Shown here: positions 9,366 through 22,928 of the stretch, piece after piece
Layout of the letters: the number at the start of each line of letters is the position of its first letter
Position numbering within the stretch: position 1 is the stretch's first letter
From: JADKCL01 sp046329055
Lineage (GTDB): Bacteria > Bacteroidota > Bacteroidia > J057 > JADKCL01
Assembly (NCBI GenBank): GCA_046329055.1
Contig: JAXLVK010000027.1
Location: forward strand, 1-64,000
Direction of reading: 5' to 3'
DNA: 64,000 bases
The notes under the pieces: model-generated
What the model saw: only the letters and a program-made list of their open reading frames with translations
Told to the model about the DNA's origin: nothing
Databases searched by the model: none
Translations under genes and position numbers: made by a program

Positions 9366-12300
9366 ATGAGAACCAGCTTCTTCAGCCTTCTGAACAGGAA
9401 GGCGACCCACCATTTGTTTCGTAACCTGCACACAACAACTCCCTCTCATGCAAAATGGCCCAAGAAGCTGATTGCCTGCTTCTTGCTCCTGCTATCGGCG
9501 GCATCGGGGCTCCAGGCCCAATGTGGCACCAATACCCAGCTCGGTGGTCAGGCAGGGTGTACAAGAAGCAGCTTCTACCGGGGTGAGGGCCTCCCCAATG
9601 CAGGTTGTGGGGTCAATACGGCCATCACCAACTACAGCCCCGGCGAATATTTCCGGGTGCCTGTCTTGCAGGGCGGCTGCTACTCGGTCAGCACCTGCGG
9701 CGCCCCCTTCGACACCCATATCAACGTCTTCCAAGGCAACAATACCTCTGGCCCATTTGCCTACAACGACGACAATGGCCCCGAATGCACGGGTACCAAT
9801 GCCTCGGTGGTCATGACCCCCAACTTCACCGACTATGCCATGGTCGATGTCCGGCAATACCCCTGCATGGCGGGCGGCAGCAGCTCCATCACCGTTTACC
9901 TCCGCCAAAACAACAACCTGAGCATCACCAGTTCCAATGCCAACATGTGCGAGGGGCAGACGCGCCCCCTCACGGCAGTTCCTGCCCGCGTAACGGTGAC
10001 CCCGCAGCCCAATTCCGGCGACGTTGGCACATTCTCAGGCACAGGCGTGAGCGGTACCAACTTCACCGCCCCAGTGCCCCCAGCCAACAGCGGAGCCTAC
10101 AATGTGAACTACACCTTCGGCTTCTGCAGCACCACGCAGAGCATCACCGTCTTCCATACACCCTCCACTGCAAATGCAGGCTCCGACCAGACCCTGTGCG
10201 CAGGCACCGCGACCCTCGCCGCCAATACCCCTTCCTTCGGCACAGGTGCTTGGTCCATCGTGAGTGGCCCCGGCTCGGTCACCACCCCCTCCAGCCCCAC
10301 CAGCGGCGTCACGGGGCTCCTCGCGGGAGTACCGACCACCCTGCGCTGGACCATCTCCAATGGCCCCTGCGCCAGCTCTAGCGACGATGTGGTCCTCACC
10401 GTGAACGCCACTGCGCCCTCGATCACTTGCCCCGGCCCGCAGCAACTCATCCTGAACAGCTCCTGCCAGGCAAGCCTCCCGAACTACACCTCATTGGCCA
10501 CTGTCTCCGGCGCTTGCTCGCCTGTGGTCACACAATCGCCTGCCATCGGCTCCACCCAATCCGGCGTTGGTGCCCTCACCGTCAGCCTCTTCGCCACCAA
10601 CTCCGTGCCCCAGAGCAATACCTGCACATTCACGGTGAACAAGGTCGCGCCGGAAATGAACGTCAAGGGCAACAATGTCTCCATTGTGGATGGCGATGCC
10701 AGCCCGTCACTCGCGGACTTCACTGATCTGGGCCAAGTGATCTTTGGGAACAACCTGGACAAGACCTTCAAAATCTTCAACACAGGCGGCGCACCCCTGT
10801 CCATCACCACGCCCCTGACCATCACTGGAAGCGGATTCAGCGTGTTCACCCAGCCTGCGACAACCGTGGCGGCAGGGGATTCCACTGCATTCGTGGTGCG
10901 GTTCAGCCCATCCGGCCTCGGTGTAGTGAACGGTACCCTTAGCATCACCAATACCGACTGCGACGAAAATCCCTACGACTACGCCATCCGGGCGGAGGAG
11001 CTTGCCACCACCCGCTGGTACGTGGACCATACCGCCACCGGAGCCAACAATGGCACGAGTTGGCTCAATGCTTCACCGATTTCCAGAGCGCCGTGGCCAT
11101 CGCTGATGCGGGTGACACCGTCTTCGTCGCCAAGGGCGCACGAAGAGCCCAAGTATGGGGCCTGCCCGGTTGAAGAAATTCACCCTCGCGGAGGGCGTGC
11201 GCTTATGGCGGCTTCCCCAATGGCGGGGGGCACATTTGCCTGGCGTGATTTCAGCGCCAACCGCACCATCCTCAGCGGCGACATCGGCACCAAGGCGATA
11301 GCACCGACAACTGCTTCCTCGTGGTGGATGCCAGCAACCTGACCAATGCGACCCTCATGAGCGGCTTCACCGTGGAGCGTGGCAATGCGGACAGCACCGG
11401 ATGCGACCATGTACTCCAGGGTCGGAGGCATCTACCTGAACAATAACGGCGCCATGCGGATGGACAGCCTCACCCTGCGCAACAACTTCGGCAAAGCGGG
11501 CGGTGCAGTGACGGTGTTGTCCACCGCGGCAACCTGACCATGCGGGGCCATTTTCCAAAACAATCGCACGACCGGGGCGGGGGGCGCGATCCTCACCCAG
11601 GGGGCGGCACATTTCACCAATTGCACCTTCAGCAACAACATCGCTTGAATGGCGGTGCTGTGTCCATCAACAGCCTCCCGGCGACATTTTGCTTTCACAG
11701 GCTGCCTGGTCACGGGGAACAATGCTTAAATTGGGGGAGGTACAGGGAGCGGCGCGGTGTACGTCGGAAATGGCAACACCACCACGATACCAATTGCACA
11801 TTCACCAGCAACACGGCCGGAACCCTGAGCGGCGGCGCGGTCAACAAGTTTGCGGGGGCCTTGTCGCTGGTCAATTGCAGCTTCTCCCTGAACACGGCAG
11901 GGATAGCGGGCGCGATCTATTCCTCCTCAGGTGGCTATGACATGGACCGGTGCAGGTTCACGGAAAACGCGGCAACCAGCCAGCCGGGGCCGCCTACAAC
12001 AATGGTGGCACCTGCACCTGGGTCAACTGCATGTTTTGGAAGAACTCCGCCACGGCGAACACGGCCGGGGCAGTCTATAACAACACAGGCGGCACCATCA
12101 ACCTGAAAAACTCCACCCTCAACAACAACTTCTGCGGCTCCAGCCAGGGGCGGCGCTGGGTGAACAACAGCACGAGCAACGCCAACATCACCAACTGCAT
12201 CTTCTGGGGCAACAAGCACTCCCTCTCGGTGGACGGCCCCGCCAACTCGGAAATCGTGAATTTCTCGGGCACACTGAACGTCGCCAATACCATCTGGCAG

Positions 12301-15300
12301 GGGCAGACCCCCAGCGGCACCATCTACAACGTGGATGCTCCTCGCCAATGCGACCACGGGTGACCTCACCTCACGCTCTGCTCACCCGCCATCGACACAG
12401 GCACCACAGCTGGCATGCCCGTGGTGGACCTCGATAACGAATTCCCGCCCCTTCAATGCCCGTCCCGGCGCATTGGACTACATTATGGCGCTTTTGAATT
12501 CCAATCCTCGGCAGTGGATGTGACACCTCCCGTGGCGGTTTGCCAGAATGTCACGGTGGCATTGAATACGGGTGGCACAGGTTCGACCACGGCCGCCGCG
12601 GTGAACAATGGCAGCACGGACAATTGTGGCATTGTGAGCATGGTCGCGAGCACCGCGGCGTTCAGCTGTCCCAATGTCAGATCCCGTCCGGTGACCCTGA
12701 CGCTATCGGATGCCACTGGGAATACCGCGACCTGCTCCGCGACCGTGACAGTTCAGGATTTGGTCGCGCCCACGACGCCAATTGCCAAAACCTGACGCTT
12801 TACCTGAATGGCGCGGGAACAGTGGGGTGCATCCCCGCCATGCTCAACAATGGCAACACCGATGCCTGTGGGATCGCCAGCACCACCGTGGGCACGAGCA
12901 GCTACAATTGCAGCGTCGCCACCAGCAACAACAAATTGATCTGGAGCGACAACAGCGCCTTGGTCAAGTCGGGTCAACGGCTTCGGGGATTTTGGGCTAC
13001 AAACCTCCGGCACTGGTGCAGGCCATTTGCTTTCAATACGTCCCCAGCAAGGACAGCATCTATTTCACCGACAATGTCAACCAAAAACTGAGCCGGGTGC
13101 ATGTCAATGGCGGCACGGTCACGGACATCCGGACTGGGGTGAACCCATTTGGCATCGCGGTGGATGCGGCGGCAGGCAAGATTTATTGGTCTGATCCTTC
13201 CGGCAATACCATCAACCGCTGCTCCATGGGCGGCACTGGCAACCAAGTCATCGTCTCTGGTGCGACGGAGGCCGACTATTCCCGCATCCTCAAGCTGGAC
13301 CTCGTCAACAACAAGATCTATTGGACGGACGCGAACCTCGGCACCATCAAGCGCGCCAACCTCGACGGCACCAGCTTGCAGACCCTCATCACCGGGCAAG
13401 GCAACATCGTGGGACTCGAACTCGACGTGCCCAACAACAAGATGTACTGGACGTCCTACAGCTTCAACCAACTCTTCCGTGCCAACCTCGATGGGACAGG
13501 GCAGACCAGCCTCAGCTTCACATCCTCCTTGCCATTGGGGGTGACACTGGACCGCGATAACCAGAAGCTGTATGTCGCATGCGGATTTGGCTCGAACCTG
13601 ATCACGCGCTTCAACATCAACGGAACCGGGGCCACCAACATCGCCACCGGACTGAACGTGCCCTACGAAATCCAGTATTTGCCGCAACTCCCCAACGTGC
13701 TGACGGTGACGGATGTGAACGGCAATACCAGCTCCTGCACCTCCTACATCACCGTGCGGGACAGCATTCGCCCGACCGCCACTTGCCAGAACCTTGCATT
13801 GAGCCTGAATTCAGGGGGCAATGCCAGCACCACCGCTGCCGCCTTGAACAACGGCAGCACGGACAATTGCTCGGTGTTCACCATGGCAGCCTCACAGACG
13901 GCATTCACCTGCGCCAACATCGGCAACACTGCCGTCACGCTCACGGTCACCGACCCCAGCGGCAATACCAGCACCTGCACCTCGACGGTCACCGTCCAGG
14001 ATGTGACAGCGCCGACCATTTTCTGCCCGTCCAATGTTACCGTGAACAATACCCTGAACCAATGCGGGGCGACGGTGACCTATTCCACCCCGGTGGGGAC
14101 GGACAATTGCAGCGGGGCGATCACCACCCGGACAGCCGGGCAAGCGAGCGGCACCCTGTTCCCAATTGGCACAACCACGAATACCTTCCAGGTCACAGAC
14201 GGATCAGGCAATACCGCGACCTGCTCCTTCACCGTCACCGTGAACGACAACCAAGCGCCACCATCACCTGCCCCAGCAATATCAGCAGCGGAAATGACGT
14301 TGGGCTTTGTTCCAAGGTCGTCACCCCTGCTCTGCCCCCATTGGGACGGACAATTGCCCCGGTGCCAGCACCACGCAGATATCAGGGCTTGCCAGCGGGG
14401 CGACGTATCCGATTGGCACCACCACCAACGTGTTCGGGTCACTGATGCCAGCGGCAACGCCTCCATTTGCAGCTTCAATGTCGTCATCACGGACACCCAG
14501 GCACCGAGCATCTCCTGCCCCGGCAACATCAGCGGCACCAATGATCCGGGCTTGTGCTCCAAGATTGTGACCTTCACGGCCCCCACAGGTTCCGACAATT
14601 GTCCCGGTTCGGTGATGTCCCAAACAACGGGCTTCGCCAGTGGGGCGGCTTACGTGGTCGGCACCACCACGAACACCTTCCGCGTCACGGACGCTGCCGG
14701 AAATACCACTTCCTGCTCGTTCACTATTACCATCACCGACGCCCAAGCCCCCACGATCACCTGCCCGGCCAACGTCAGCAGCAGCAATGATCCCGGCCAA
14801 TGCTCCAAGGTGGTGTCCTTCACCAACCCGGTCGGCACGGACAATTGCCCCGGCCCGGTGACAGTGCAAACCACGGGCTTGCCAAGCGGTTCAGCCTTCC
14901 CCATCGGCACGACCACGAATACCTTCCGCGTCACCGATGGGACCAAGCAATACGGGCACATGCTCATTCTCCGTCACGATCACCGACAATCAATTGCCGA
15001 CGATCACTTGCCCTGCGAACGTCACAGGCAACAATGACCCCGGCCAATGTTCGCGTCGTGAGTTTCACTGCTCCCGTGGGTGCCGACAATTGCCCCGGCC
15101 CGATCACGATCCAGACCGCAGGACTCGCAAGCGGCGCAACCTTCCCCGTGTCGGCATGACCACGAACACCTTCCGCGTCACCGATGCCTCGGGCAATACC
15201 GCGACCTGCTCCTTCACTGTCACGATCTCTGACGCGGAAATGCCCTGATCACTTGCCCCGCCAACATCATAAAGCAACAATGACCCCGGCCAATGCACCA

Positions 15301-18300
15301 TGGTCGCGAGCTACGTTGCCTGGTCGGCTCGACGGCTGCTGACCCCGGTCACGGCGCGGACCGCAGGCTTGGCAAGCGGCGCGGCTTTCCCCGTGGCATG
15401 ACCACAAATACCTTCCGCGTCACCGATGCCTCGGGCAATACAGCGACTTGCAGCTTCACCGTCACCATCACCGACACCGAACTGCCCACGATCACCTGCC
15501 CTGCCAACATCACAGGCAACAACGATCCCGGCCAATGCTCCAAGATGGTGAGCTTCACCGCTCCGGTCGATTGCGGACAATTGCCCCGGCTCTGTCACGG
15601 TGCAGACCGCAGGACTCGCAAGCGGGCAAACGCCTATGCAGTTGGCATGACCACGAACACCTTCCGCGTCACCGATGCTGCGGGCAATACCGCGACCTGC
15701 TCCTTCACCGTCACGATCTCCGACACCGAATCGCCCTGCATCACTTGCCCCACCAACGTCATGGGCACCAATGACAATGGCCAATGCTCAAGGTCGTGAC
15801 CTTCGGCCCGGTCGGCACGACAATTGCTGACGCTCACGGTGCAGACCGCAGGTTTGGCAAGTGGCACCAGCATTCCCGGTCGGCATGACGACGAACACCT
15901 TCCTCGTCACCGATGCAGCGAGCAATACGGCTACCTGCTCCTTCACCGTCATCATCAGCGACAATCAATTGCCCTCGATCACTTGCCCCACCAACATCAC
16001 GGGCAACAACGATCCCGGCCAATGCTCCAGGTCGTGACCTTCACGGCCCCGGTCGGTGCTGACAATTGCCCCAGCCCCAGTCCACCACCCAGACCGCAGG
16101 ACTCGCAAGCGGTGCAGCCTTCCCCGTTGGCACGACGACCAACACCTTCCGCGTCACCGATGCTTCGGGCAATTCCGCGACCTGCTCATTCACCGTCACC
16201 ATCAGCGACAGTGAATTGCCGACGATCACCTGCCCGACCAACATCACGGGCAACAATGACAACGGCCAATGCTCCAAGGTCGTGAGCTTTTGCCACTGCA
16301 GTGGGCGCTGACAATTGCCCGGGTCAGGTCACGATTCAGACTGCGGGCCTGTCCAGCGGCAGCCTTCCCGTCGGCACGGCGACCAATACCTTCCGCGTCA
16401 CCGATGCTGCTGGCAATACCGCGACCTGCTCCTTCACCGTCACGATCTCCGATACCGAATTGCCCACAATCACCTGCCCCGCCAACATCACGGGCAACAA
16501 TGATCTAGGCCAATGTTCCAAGGTGGTGACCTACACGGCTCCTGGCGGTGCAGACAGGTGTCCGGGCCAGGTCACCACGCAGACCGCAGGGCTCGCAAGT
16601 GGCGCCGCCTTCCCCGTTGGCACGACCACGAACACCTTCCGCGTCACCGATGCCGCTGGCAATACCGCCACATCACTTTCCTTCACCGTCACGATCAGCG
16701 ACAACCAATTGCCGACGATCACCTGCCCCTCCAACGTCACAGGCAACAATGATCCCGGCCAATGCTCCAAAGTCGTGACCTTCACTGCCCCAGTTGGCGC
16801 TGACAATTGCCCACAGAACCCGTCACCATCCAGACCGCAGGACTCGCAAGCGGCGCGGCCTTCCCCGTAGGCACGACAACCAATACCTTCCGCGTCACCG
16901 ATGCCGCTGGCAATACCGCCACATGCTCATTCACCGTCACGATCAGCGACAGTGAATTGCCGACGATCACCTGCCCGTCCAACATCACAGGCAACAATGA
17001 TCCCGGCCAATGCTCCAAGGTCGTGAGCTTTGCCGCTGCAGTGGGCGCTGACAATTGCCCCGGCCAGGTCACGATTCAGACAGCGGGCCTGTCCAGCGGC
17101 TTGGCCTTTCCCGTCGGCACGGCGACCAATACCTTCCGCGTCACCGATGCTGCTGGCAATACTGCGACCTGCTCCTTCACCGTCACGATCTCCGACACCG
17201 AATTGCCGACGATCACCTGCCCGCCAACATCACGGGCAACAATGATCTAGGCCAATGTTCCAAGGTCGTGACCTACACGGCTCCTGGCGGTGCTGACAAT
17301 TGTCGGGCCGGTCACCACCCAGACCGCAGGACTCGCAAGCGGCGCCGCCTTCCCAGTCAGCACGACGACCAATACCTTCCGCGTCACCGATGCCGCTGGC
17401 AATACTGCGACCTGCTCCTTCATCGTGACGATCTCGACACCCAATTGCCGACGATCACTTGCCCCACGAACATCACAGGCAACAATGATCCCGGCCAATG
17501 CTCCAAAGTCGTGACCTTCACAGCCCCGGTCGGTGCTGACAATTGCCCCGGCCCGATCACAGCGCCGGACGCAGGCCTCGCAAGCGGTGCCGCCTTCCCC
17601 GTTGGCACGACGACCAATACCTTCCGTGTCACAGATGCTGCTGGAAATACCGCCACTTGTTCCTTCACCGTCAGCATCACCGACACCCAGTGCCGACGAT
17701 CACCTGCCCCGCCAGCATCACTGGCCAGCAATGACAATGGCCAATGCTCCAAGGTCGTGAGCTTCACCGCTCCGGTTGGCGCTGACAACTGCCCCGGCCC
17801 GGTCGCACCACGCAGACCGCAGGACTTGCCAGCGGCGCCGCATTCCCAGTCAGGGCAACCATTCCTCTTCCGCGTCACCGATGCTGCTGGCAATACCGCC
17901 ACTTGCTCCTTCACCGTCAGCATCACTGACAACCAATTGCCGACGATCACTTGCCGTCCAACATCACAGGCAACAATGACCCCGGCCAATGCTCCAAGGT
18001 CGTGACCTTCACCGCTCCAGTTGGCTCTGACAATTGCCCCGGCCCGGTCACCACGCAGACCGCGGGCCTCGCCAGCGGCGCGGCCTTCCCCGTCGGCTGC
18101 GACCACGAATACCTTCCGCGTCACCGGCGGGCAATACCGCCACATGCTCCTTCACCGTCAGCATCAGCGACAACCAATTGCCGACGATCACCTGCCCTCC
18201 AGCATCACGGGCAACAACGATCCCGGCCAATGCTCCAAGGTCTTGACCTATACCGCTCCGGTCGGCTCCGACAATTGCCCCGGCCCGGTCACGGTGCGCA

Positions 18301-21300
18301 CCACAGGACTCGCCAGCGGCGCTGCCTTCCCGGTTGGCACGACTACGAACACCTTCCGCGTCACCGATGCAGCCGGCAATACCGCCACGTGCAGCTTCAC
18401 CGTCACGATCAGCGACACGCAAGTCCCGACGATCACCTGCCCCGCCAACATCAACCTGAACAACGTCACCAATACCTGCGGGGCGGTGGCGAACTTCACG
18501 GCTCCTGTCGGTGCGGACAATTGCCCTGGCGCGACCACTGCATTGACGGCGGGATTGGCAAGCGGGGCGACCTTCCCGATTGGCACGACGACCAACGTCT
18601 TCCGCGTCACTGATGCATCCGGCAATACCGCGACATGCAGCTTCACGGTCACCGTCGTGGACAATCAACTCCCGATTATCACTTGCCCTGCCAACATCAG
18701 CGCGAACGTCGCGACCGGAACTTGTGCCGTCACGGTGACTTACAGCGCTCCGATTGGCACGGACAATTGCCCGAGTGCGACGACCACGCAGACGGCAGGA
18801 CTTGCAAGCGGTGCCAGCTTCAGCGTCGGGGTGACAACGAACACCTTCCGCGTCACCGATGCCAGCGGCAATACCGCCACATGCAGCTTCACGGTCACAG
18901 TCCTGGACAATGAGCTGCCGATGATCACCTGCCCCGCCAACCAATCGCTGAATGCCGGAACGGGCACTTGCACCGCCACGGCGACCTATACTGCCCCGGT
19001 TGGTGCGGACAATTGTTCCGGTGCAGCAACGGTGCAGACGACAGGCTTGGCGAGCGGAGCGGCATTCCCAGTCGGCATCACCACCAATACCTTCCGGGTC
19101 ACGGATGCCAGCGGCAACACTGCGACTTGCAGCTTCACCGTGACAGTGACGGACAATGAAGCTCCGGCATTGACTTGCCCCACGAACATCAGCACCACTA
19201 CCCAAACAGGGGTTTGTGGCGCGGCGGTCACCTATACCAGCCCCGTGGGCACGGACAATTGCTCCGGCGTGGGCACTGTGATGACTTCGGGCCTTCCAAG
19301 TGGGGCGACCTTCCCAGTGGGAACCACGACCATCGCCTTCCTTTCGACCGATGCCAGCGGCAATACCGCGACATGCAGCTTCAACGTGACCGTCAATGAT
19401 GTCACGCCGCCCACTGCCATTTGCCAGAACGTCACGATCCAACTCGATTCCTTGGGTGGTGCAAGTGGCACAGCGGCATTGGTCAACAATGGCAGCAACG
19501 ATGCCTGCGGAGTCACGAGCTTGGTCTTGAGCATCAATGCTTTCTCTTGCTCCAATGTCGGGTCAAATGCCGTGGTCCTCACCGCAACCGACGCCAATGG
19601 CAATACCGGAACTTGCTCGGCGACTGTGACCGTTCAGGATCTGATCGCCCCCGTCGCCACCTGCACCAATGCCACCGTGGACCTCAATCCCAGCGGCACG
19701 GCAGTGATGGGCGCGTCGGTGATCGGCGCCGGCTCGTTTGACAATTGTAGCTTCACAGCCGCATTGTCCCAAGGCAGCTTCAATTGCTCGGACATCGGGG
19801 TGCGTTCCATCACGCTGACCTTGACCGACCCGAGTGGCAACACGGCATCTTGCGCCGCCAATGTCACCGTCCGCGACATCACGCCACCCTCCGCCGTCTG
19901 CTCCAATGCCACCGTGACATTGAATGTGAATGGACAGGGTGTGCTCGGCGCATCGGTGATTGGCTTGGGCACGAGCGATGCTTGTGGTGCCTTCACCGCG
20001 ACCATTTCCCAAGACAGCTTCTTCTGCGCCCACGTCGGCTCCAATGTGGTGACCCTCACCGCAACAGACCTCTCCGGCAATTCCAGCTCCTGCACCGCAG
20101 TGGTGATGGTGGTGGACAATACTGCGCCGCAGGCGATTTGCCAGAGCGCGGTGGTCTTCCTCGATGCCAACGGCCAAGGCAGCATCACCACGAACTCCGT
20201 CAACAATGGCAGCACCGACGCTTGCGGGGTATTGAATGCAACATTGGACAATGCGGCCTTCGATTGCAGCGATATCGGCAGCAATACCGTGGTCCTGACC
20301 ATCGTGGACCTGAGTGGGAACACGGCGAGTTGCTCGGCATCGGTGACGGTGGTGGATACCATTGCGCCAGTTGCGGTTTGCCAGAATGCCAACGTGACGC
20401 TGAACTCCTCTGGAAATGGCTCATTGACCGTGAACCAGGTGGACAATGGCAGCACGGATGTCTGTGGGCTGGGCAATGCGACGCTGGACGTGATCGCATT
20501 TGGCTGCGCGCAAATCGGAACGCAGGTCGTCACGCTGACCGTCTCCGACGCATCGGGCAATGCCGCGACGTGCTCCGCCAATGTCCTCGTGGAGGATATC
20601 ACCCCGCCGATTGCGCTCTGCCATGACGCGACCGTGCAACTCGACAGCATTGGCACTTATTCATTGACGCCCGCTGAACTCAATTCCAACAGCAATGATG
20701 CTTGCGGCATTGACACGATGACCTTGAGCCTGAGTACGATCAATTGCAGCCATGTCGGCAATCAATCGGTCACCATGACCCTGACCGATGGCAGCGGCAA
20801 CAGTTCTTCCTGCACCGTGGTGGTGACCGTGGAGGACCTGATCGCACCCGTTGCAGATTGCCATGCCGCGACCATTGCCCTGGACAGCCTCGGCAGCCGC
20901 ACATTGACCGCCGCTGACATCAGCAACAGCACCGACAATTGCGGGATTGTGAGCAACGTCCTGTCCGCGACCGCATTCACCTGCACGGATTTGGGTAGCC
21001 ACAACGTCACCCTGACCATGGCCGATGCCAGCGGCAATACCAGCACCTGCGCCGTGACGGTGACCGTGGCCGACAGCACTGCTCCCGTGGCGCATTGCCA
21101 GGACGTGACCCTGCAACTCGACAGCCTGGGCAATGCGACCCTGCTGCCCGCTGCCCTCGACAATGGCAGCACCGATGCCTGCGGCATCGATACCATGAGC
21201 CTGAGCAGGAGCGCCTTCACCTGCGCCAACCTCGGTGTGCAGTCGGTGACCTTGATTGTCTCTGACGCATCCGGCAATTCCTCGACTTGCGCCGCGACCG

Positions 21301-22928
21301 TGACCGTGAACCCCTCGACCATGGTCGCTTCGGCCCAAGCCATTGTGCAATCCTGTGGCTACCACGTCACCTGCACCGGGGCCAATGACGGAAGCGCGTT
21401 TGTCACAGTGACAGGAGGATGCAGCCCGTACAGCTACGCATGGAGCAATGGCGCGACCGCCGACAGCCTCAGCGGCCTTACGGCGGGTGTCTATACCGTG
21501 ACTGTGAGCGATGCCTCCGGCCAATCCTCGATCCAAACGCTGGTATTGGTGCAGCCTGATGCCGTGACGGTCACCTTCGGTGGTGATTCGGCGGTCTGCT
21601 TGGGCAGCTTGGCGCATTTGGTGGCACAGCCCTTCGGAGGCAATGCCTGCCAAGGATTCAGCTACCTCTGGAGCAATGGCGCGACCACGGACAGCATCTC
21701 CGGCCTCAGCGCGGGCTTCTACACGGTCACCGTCACGGATGCTTATGGCTGCTCCGGCATTGATTCGGTGAATGTCAATACCTCCCTCGTCGCCAGCCTG
21801 AACCTCGGTGCTGATACATTGGGTTGCCCCGGCGGTGATGTGCAATTCACGGCTCCCGGCGGATTCAGCACTTATGCATGGAGCAACGGTGCTCAAACGC
21901 AGACCGCAGCCTTGGCGGCACCCGGCACCTACACCTGCACCGTCACCGACAATGAAGGCTGCTTCGCGAGCGACACTGTCCAAGTCGGCGCGCTCACCGT
22001 GGACAATGACATCATCACTGTGAACGGACACTTGCCCATTTGCATTGGCGACACGGTGCAATTGATCGGCGATGCAGGATTGGTCGGTTACCAATGGAGC
22101 ACGGGCGCGACCTCTAGCAGCATCTTCCTCACGGGCCAAGGCGGCAACATCGTCCTCACCGCCGTGGAAGGCCAAGGTTGCACCATCCACGACACGGTCA
22201 ATGTCGCCTTTATCAGTGTCCTCGGCCCGGAGCCGGTGATCGTGCCCGGTCCCGCTGTGACGATCTGCCAAGGCTCGTCCGTGGTCCTCGACGCAGGTGG
22301 CGGCTACGCATTGTGGAACTGGAGCAGCGGCGACAGCACGCAGACAGTTTCTGTGAGCAGTGCGGGCACTTGGTCTGTCACCGTCGAGAATGGCTTCGGC
22401 TGCCGCGGGGAGTCTGATCCGGTCACCGTCGTGGTCGCTCCGCAGCCCGTGGTCACCTTGCAGGATGTCAGTGGCACCTTGGTCGCCTCCTCTGGATTCG
22501 TGAACTACGATTGGCTCCTGAACGGGCAGCCGATTCTCCCGAATTACCATAGCTCGACCCTCGTCCCGTCGCAGTCCGGCAGCTACCAAGTCATTGGCAC
22601 CGACCTGAACGGCTGTCTGGACACAAGTAATGCCGTGGTGATGACGGTAGTCGGCACAGAAGCCGAATCCTCCGCCATTCTGGACATCGAGATCTTCCCC
22701 AACCCGGCGAGGGATGTCCTGAATCTGAGGGCATTGACCAGCATCCAAGGCCCCGTGACCATCGAAATCTGGGACATGCTCGGTCAGCGCCTCGAAGTCC
22801 GCGAACTCAGCCATCTGGCAGGAATCGAGACCTTCGACCTGAGCCGCTACGCCTCCGCGAGCTACATGGTCCGCATCCAAGCCCGCAAGACAGGGAAGGA
22901 AGCGGCCATGAAATTCATTAAGAATTGA
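9366..22928 (+). CDS. giant T9SS-secreted multidomain HYR adhesin (about 4,520 codons; many frame breaks)
   Basis: The N-terminus carries a signal peptide (KKLIACFLLLLSAASGLQAQ). In order follow: a Cys-rich binding-type domain; a choice-of-anchor-D/ASH-like domain (PEMNVKGNNVSIVDGDASPS, about 10.65-11.0 kb); a right-handed beta-helix with choice-of-anchor-Q-like ends (RWYVDHTATGANNGTSWLNA; about 11.0-12.5 kb); HYR-like repeats; a YWTD/LDLR-B propeller (KIYWTDANLGTIKRANLDGT, 13.0-13.7 kb); about 22 HYR repeats (13.8-19.4 kb); about eight related 'DACG' repeats to 21.3 kb; SprB-like repeats (YAWSNGATADSLSGLTAGVY); and a type A sorting domain (DIEIFPNPARDVLNLRALTS). The last 1,635 codons form one intact frame. 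Upstream, indels in most repeat units move the frame while the homology stays continuous. The likely role is surface adhesion or gliding; porQ follows directly. Confidence 0.88.
14016..19400 (+). repeat. tandem HYR-repeat array, about 22 units of about 246 bp
   Basis: The anchor coding TITCPxNITGNNDPGQCSKV recurs about every 245-247 bp from roughly 14.02 to 19.17 kb. Each unit encodes about 82 residues: the anchor, then APVGADNCPG, TTQTAGLASGAAFPVGTTTN, TFRVTDAAGNTATCSFTV and a SDTELP linker. Units between 15 and 18.4 kb are near-identical in DNA, while units after 18.4 kb are more diverged and frame-intact. Two conserved Cys per anchor region (TCP and GQCSK) and the DNC motif are typical of the HYR (hyalin) fold. 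Confidence 0.92.
16190..17400 (+). repeat. higher-order HYR duplication (offset about 741 bp, three units)
   Basis: The stretch 16.19-16.66 kb reappears at 16.93-17.40 kb at almost identical sequence. Shared features are absent from the other units: GTGGGCGCTGACAATTGCCC followed by a TIQTAGLSSG coding unit, and the rare AATGATCTAGGCCAATGTTC (NNDLGQCS instead of NNDPGQCS). The copy-to-copy offset of about 741 bp equals three HYR units, pointing to a recent duplication of a multi-unit block. Confidence 0.8.
19410..21310 (+). repeat. second tandem Ig-like repeat array ('AxCQN-vTL-D--G' type), about eight units
   Basis: Units of about 77-79 codons start AICQNVTIQLDSLG, AVCSNATVTLNVNGQG, AICQSAVVFLDANGQG and similar, and contain NNGSTDACG, a central CS(N/D)xG and TLTxTDxSGNxxTCSAxVTV. 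Related single units occur earlier, at about 12.52 kb and 13.76 kb. Unlike the HYR array this block is free of frame breaks and its units are well diverged. Confidence 0.85.

Noticed and set aside
9605..10381. Alternative plus-strand frame rich in Arg, His and Gln within the adhesin
   Set aside because: Shadow frame of the adhesin; composition is typical of out-of-frame translation of GC-rich repeat coding DNA.
14016..18430. Programmed frameshifting or phase variation in the HYR array
   Set aside because: Breaks occur at different positions in different units, without a common slippery sequence or a simple-sequence tract; consensus errors or decay are simpler.
13700..19400. CRISPR array
   Set aside because: The repeats are about 246 bp, coding, adjacent and without unique spacers.
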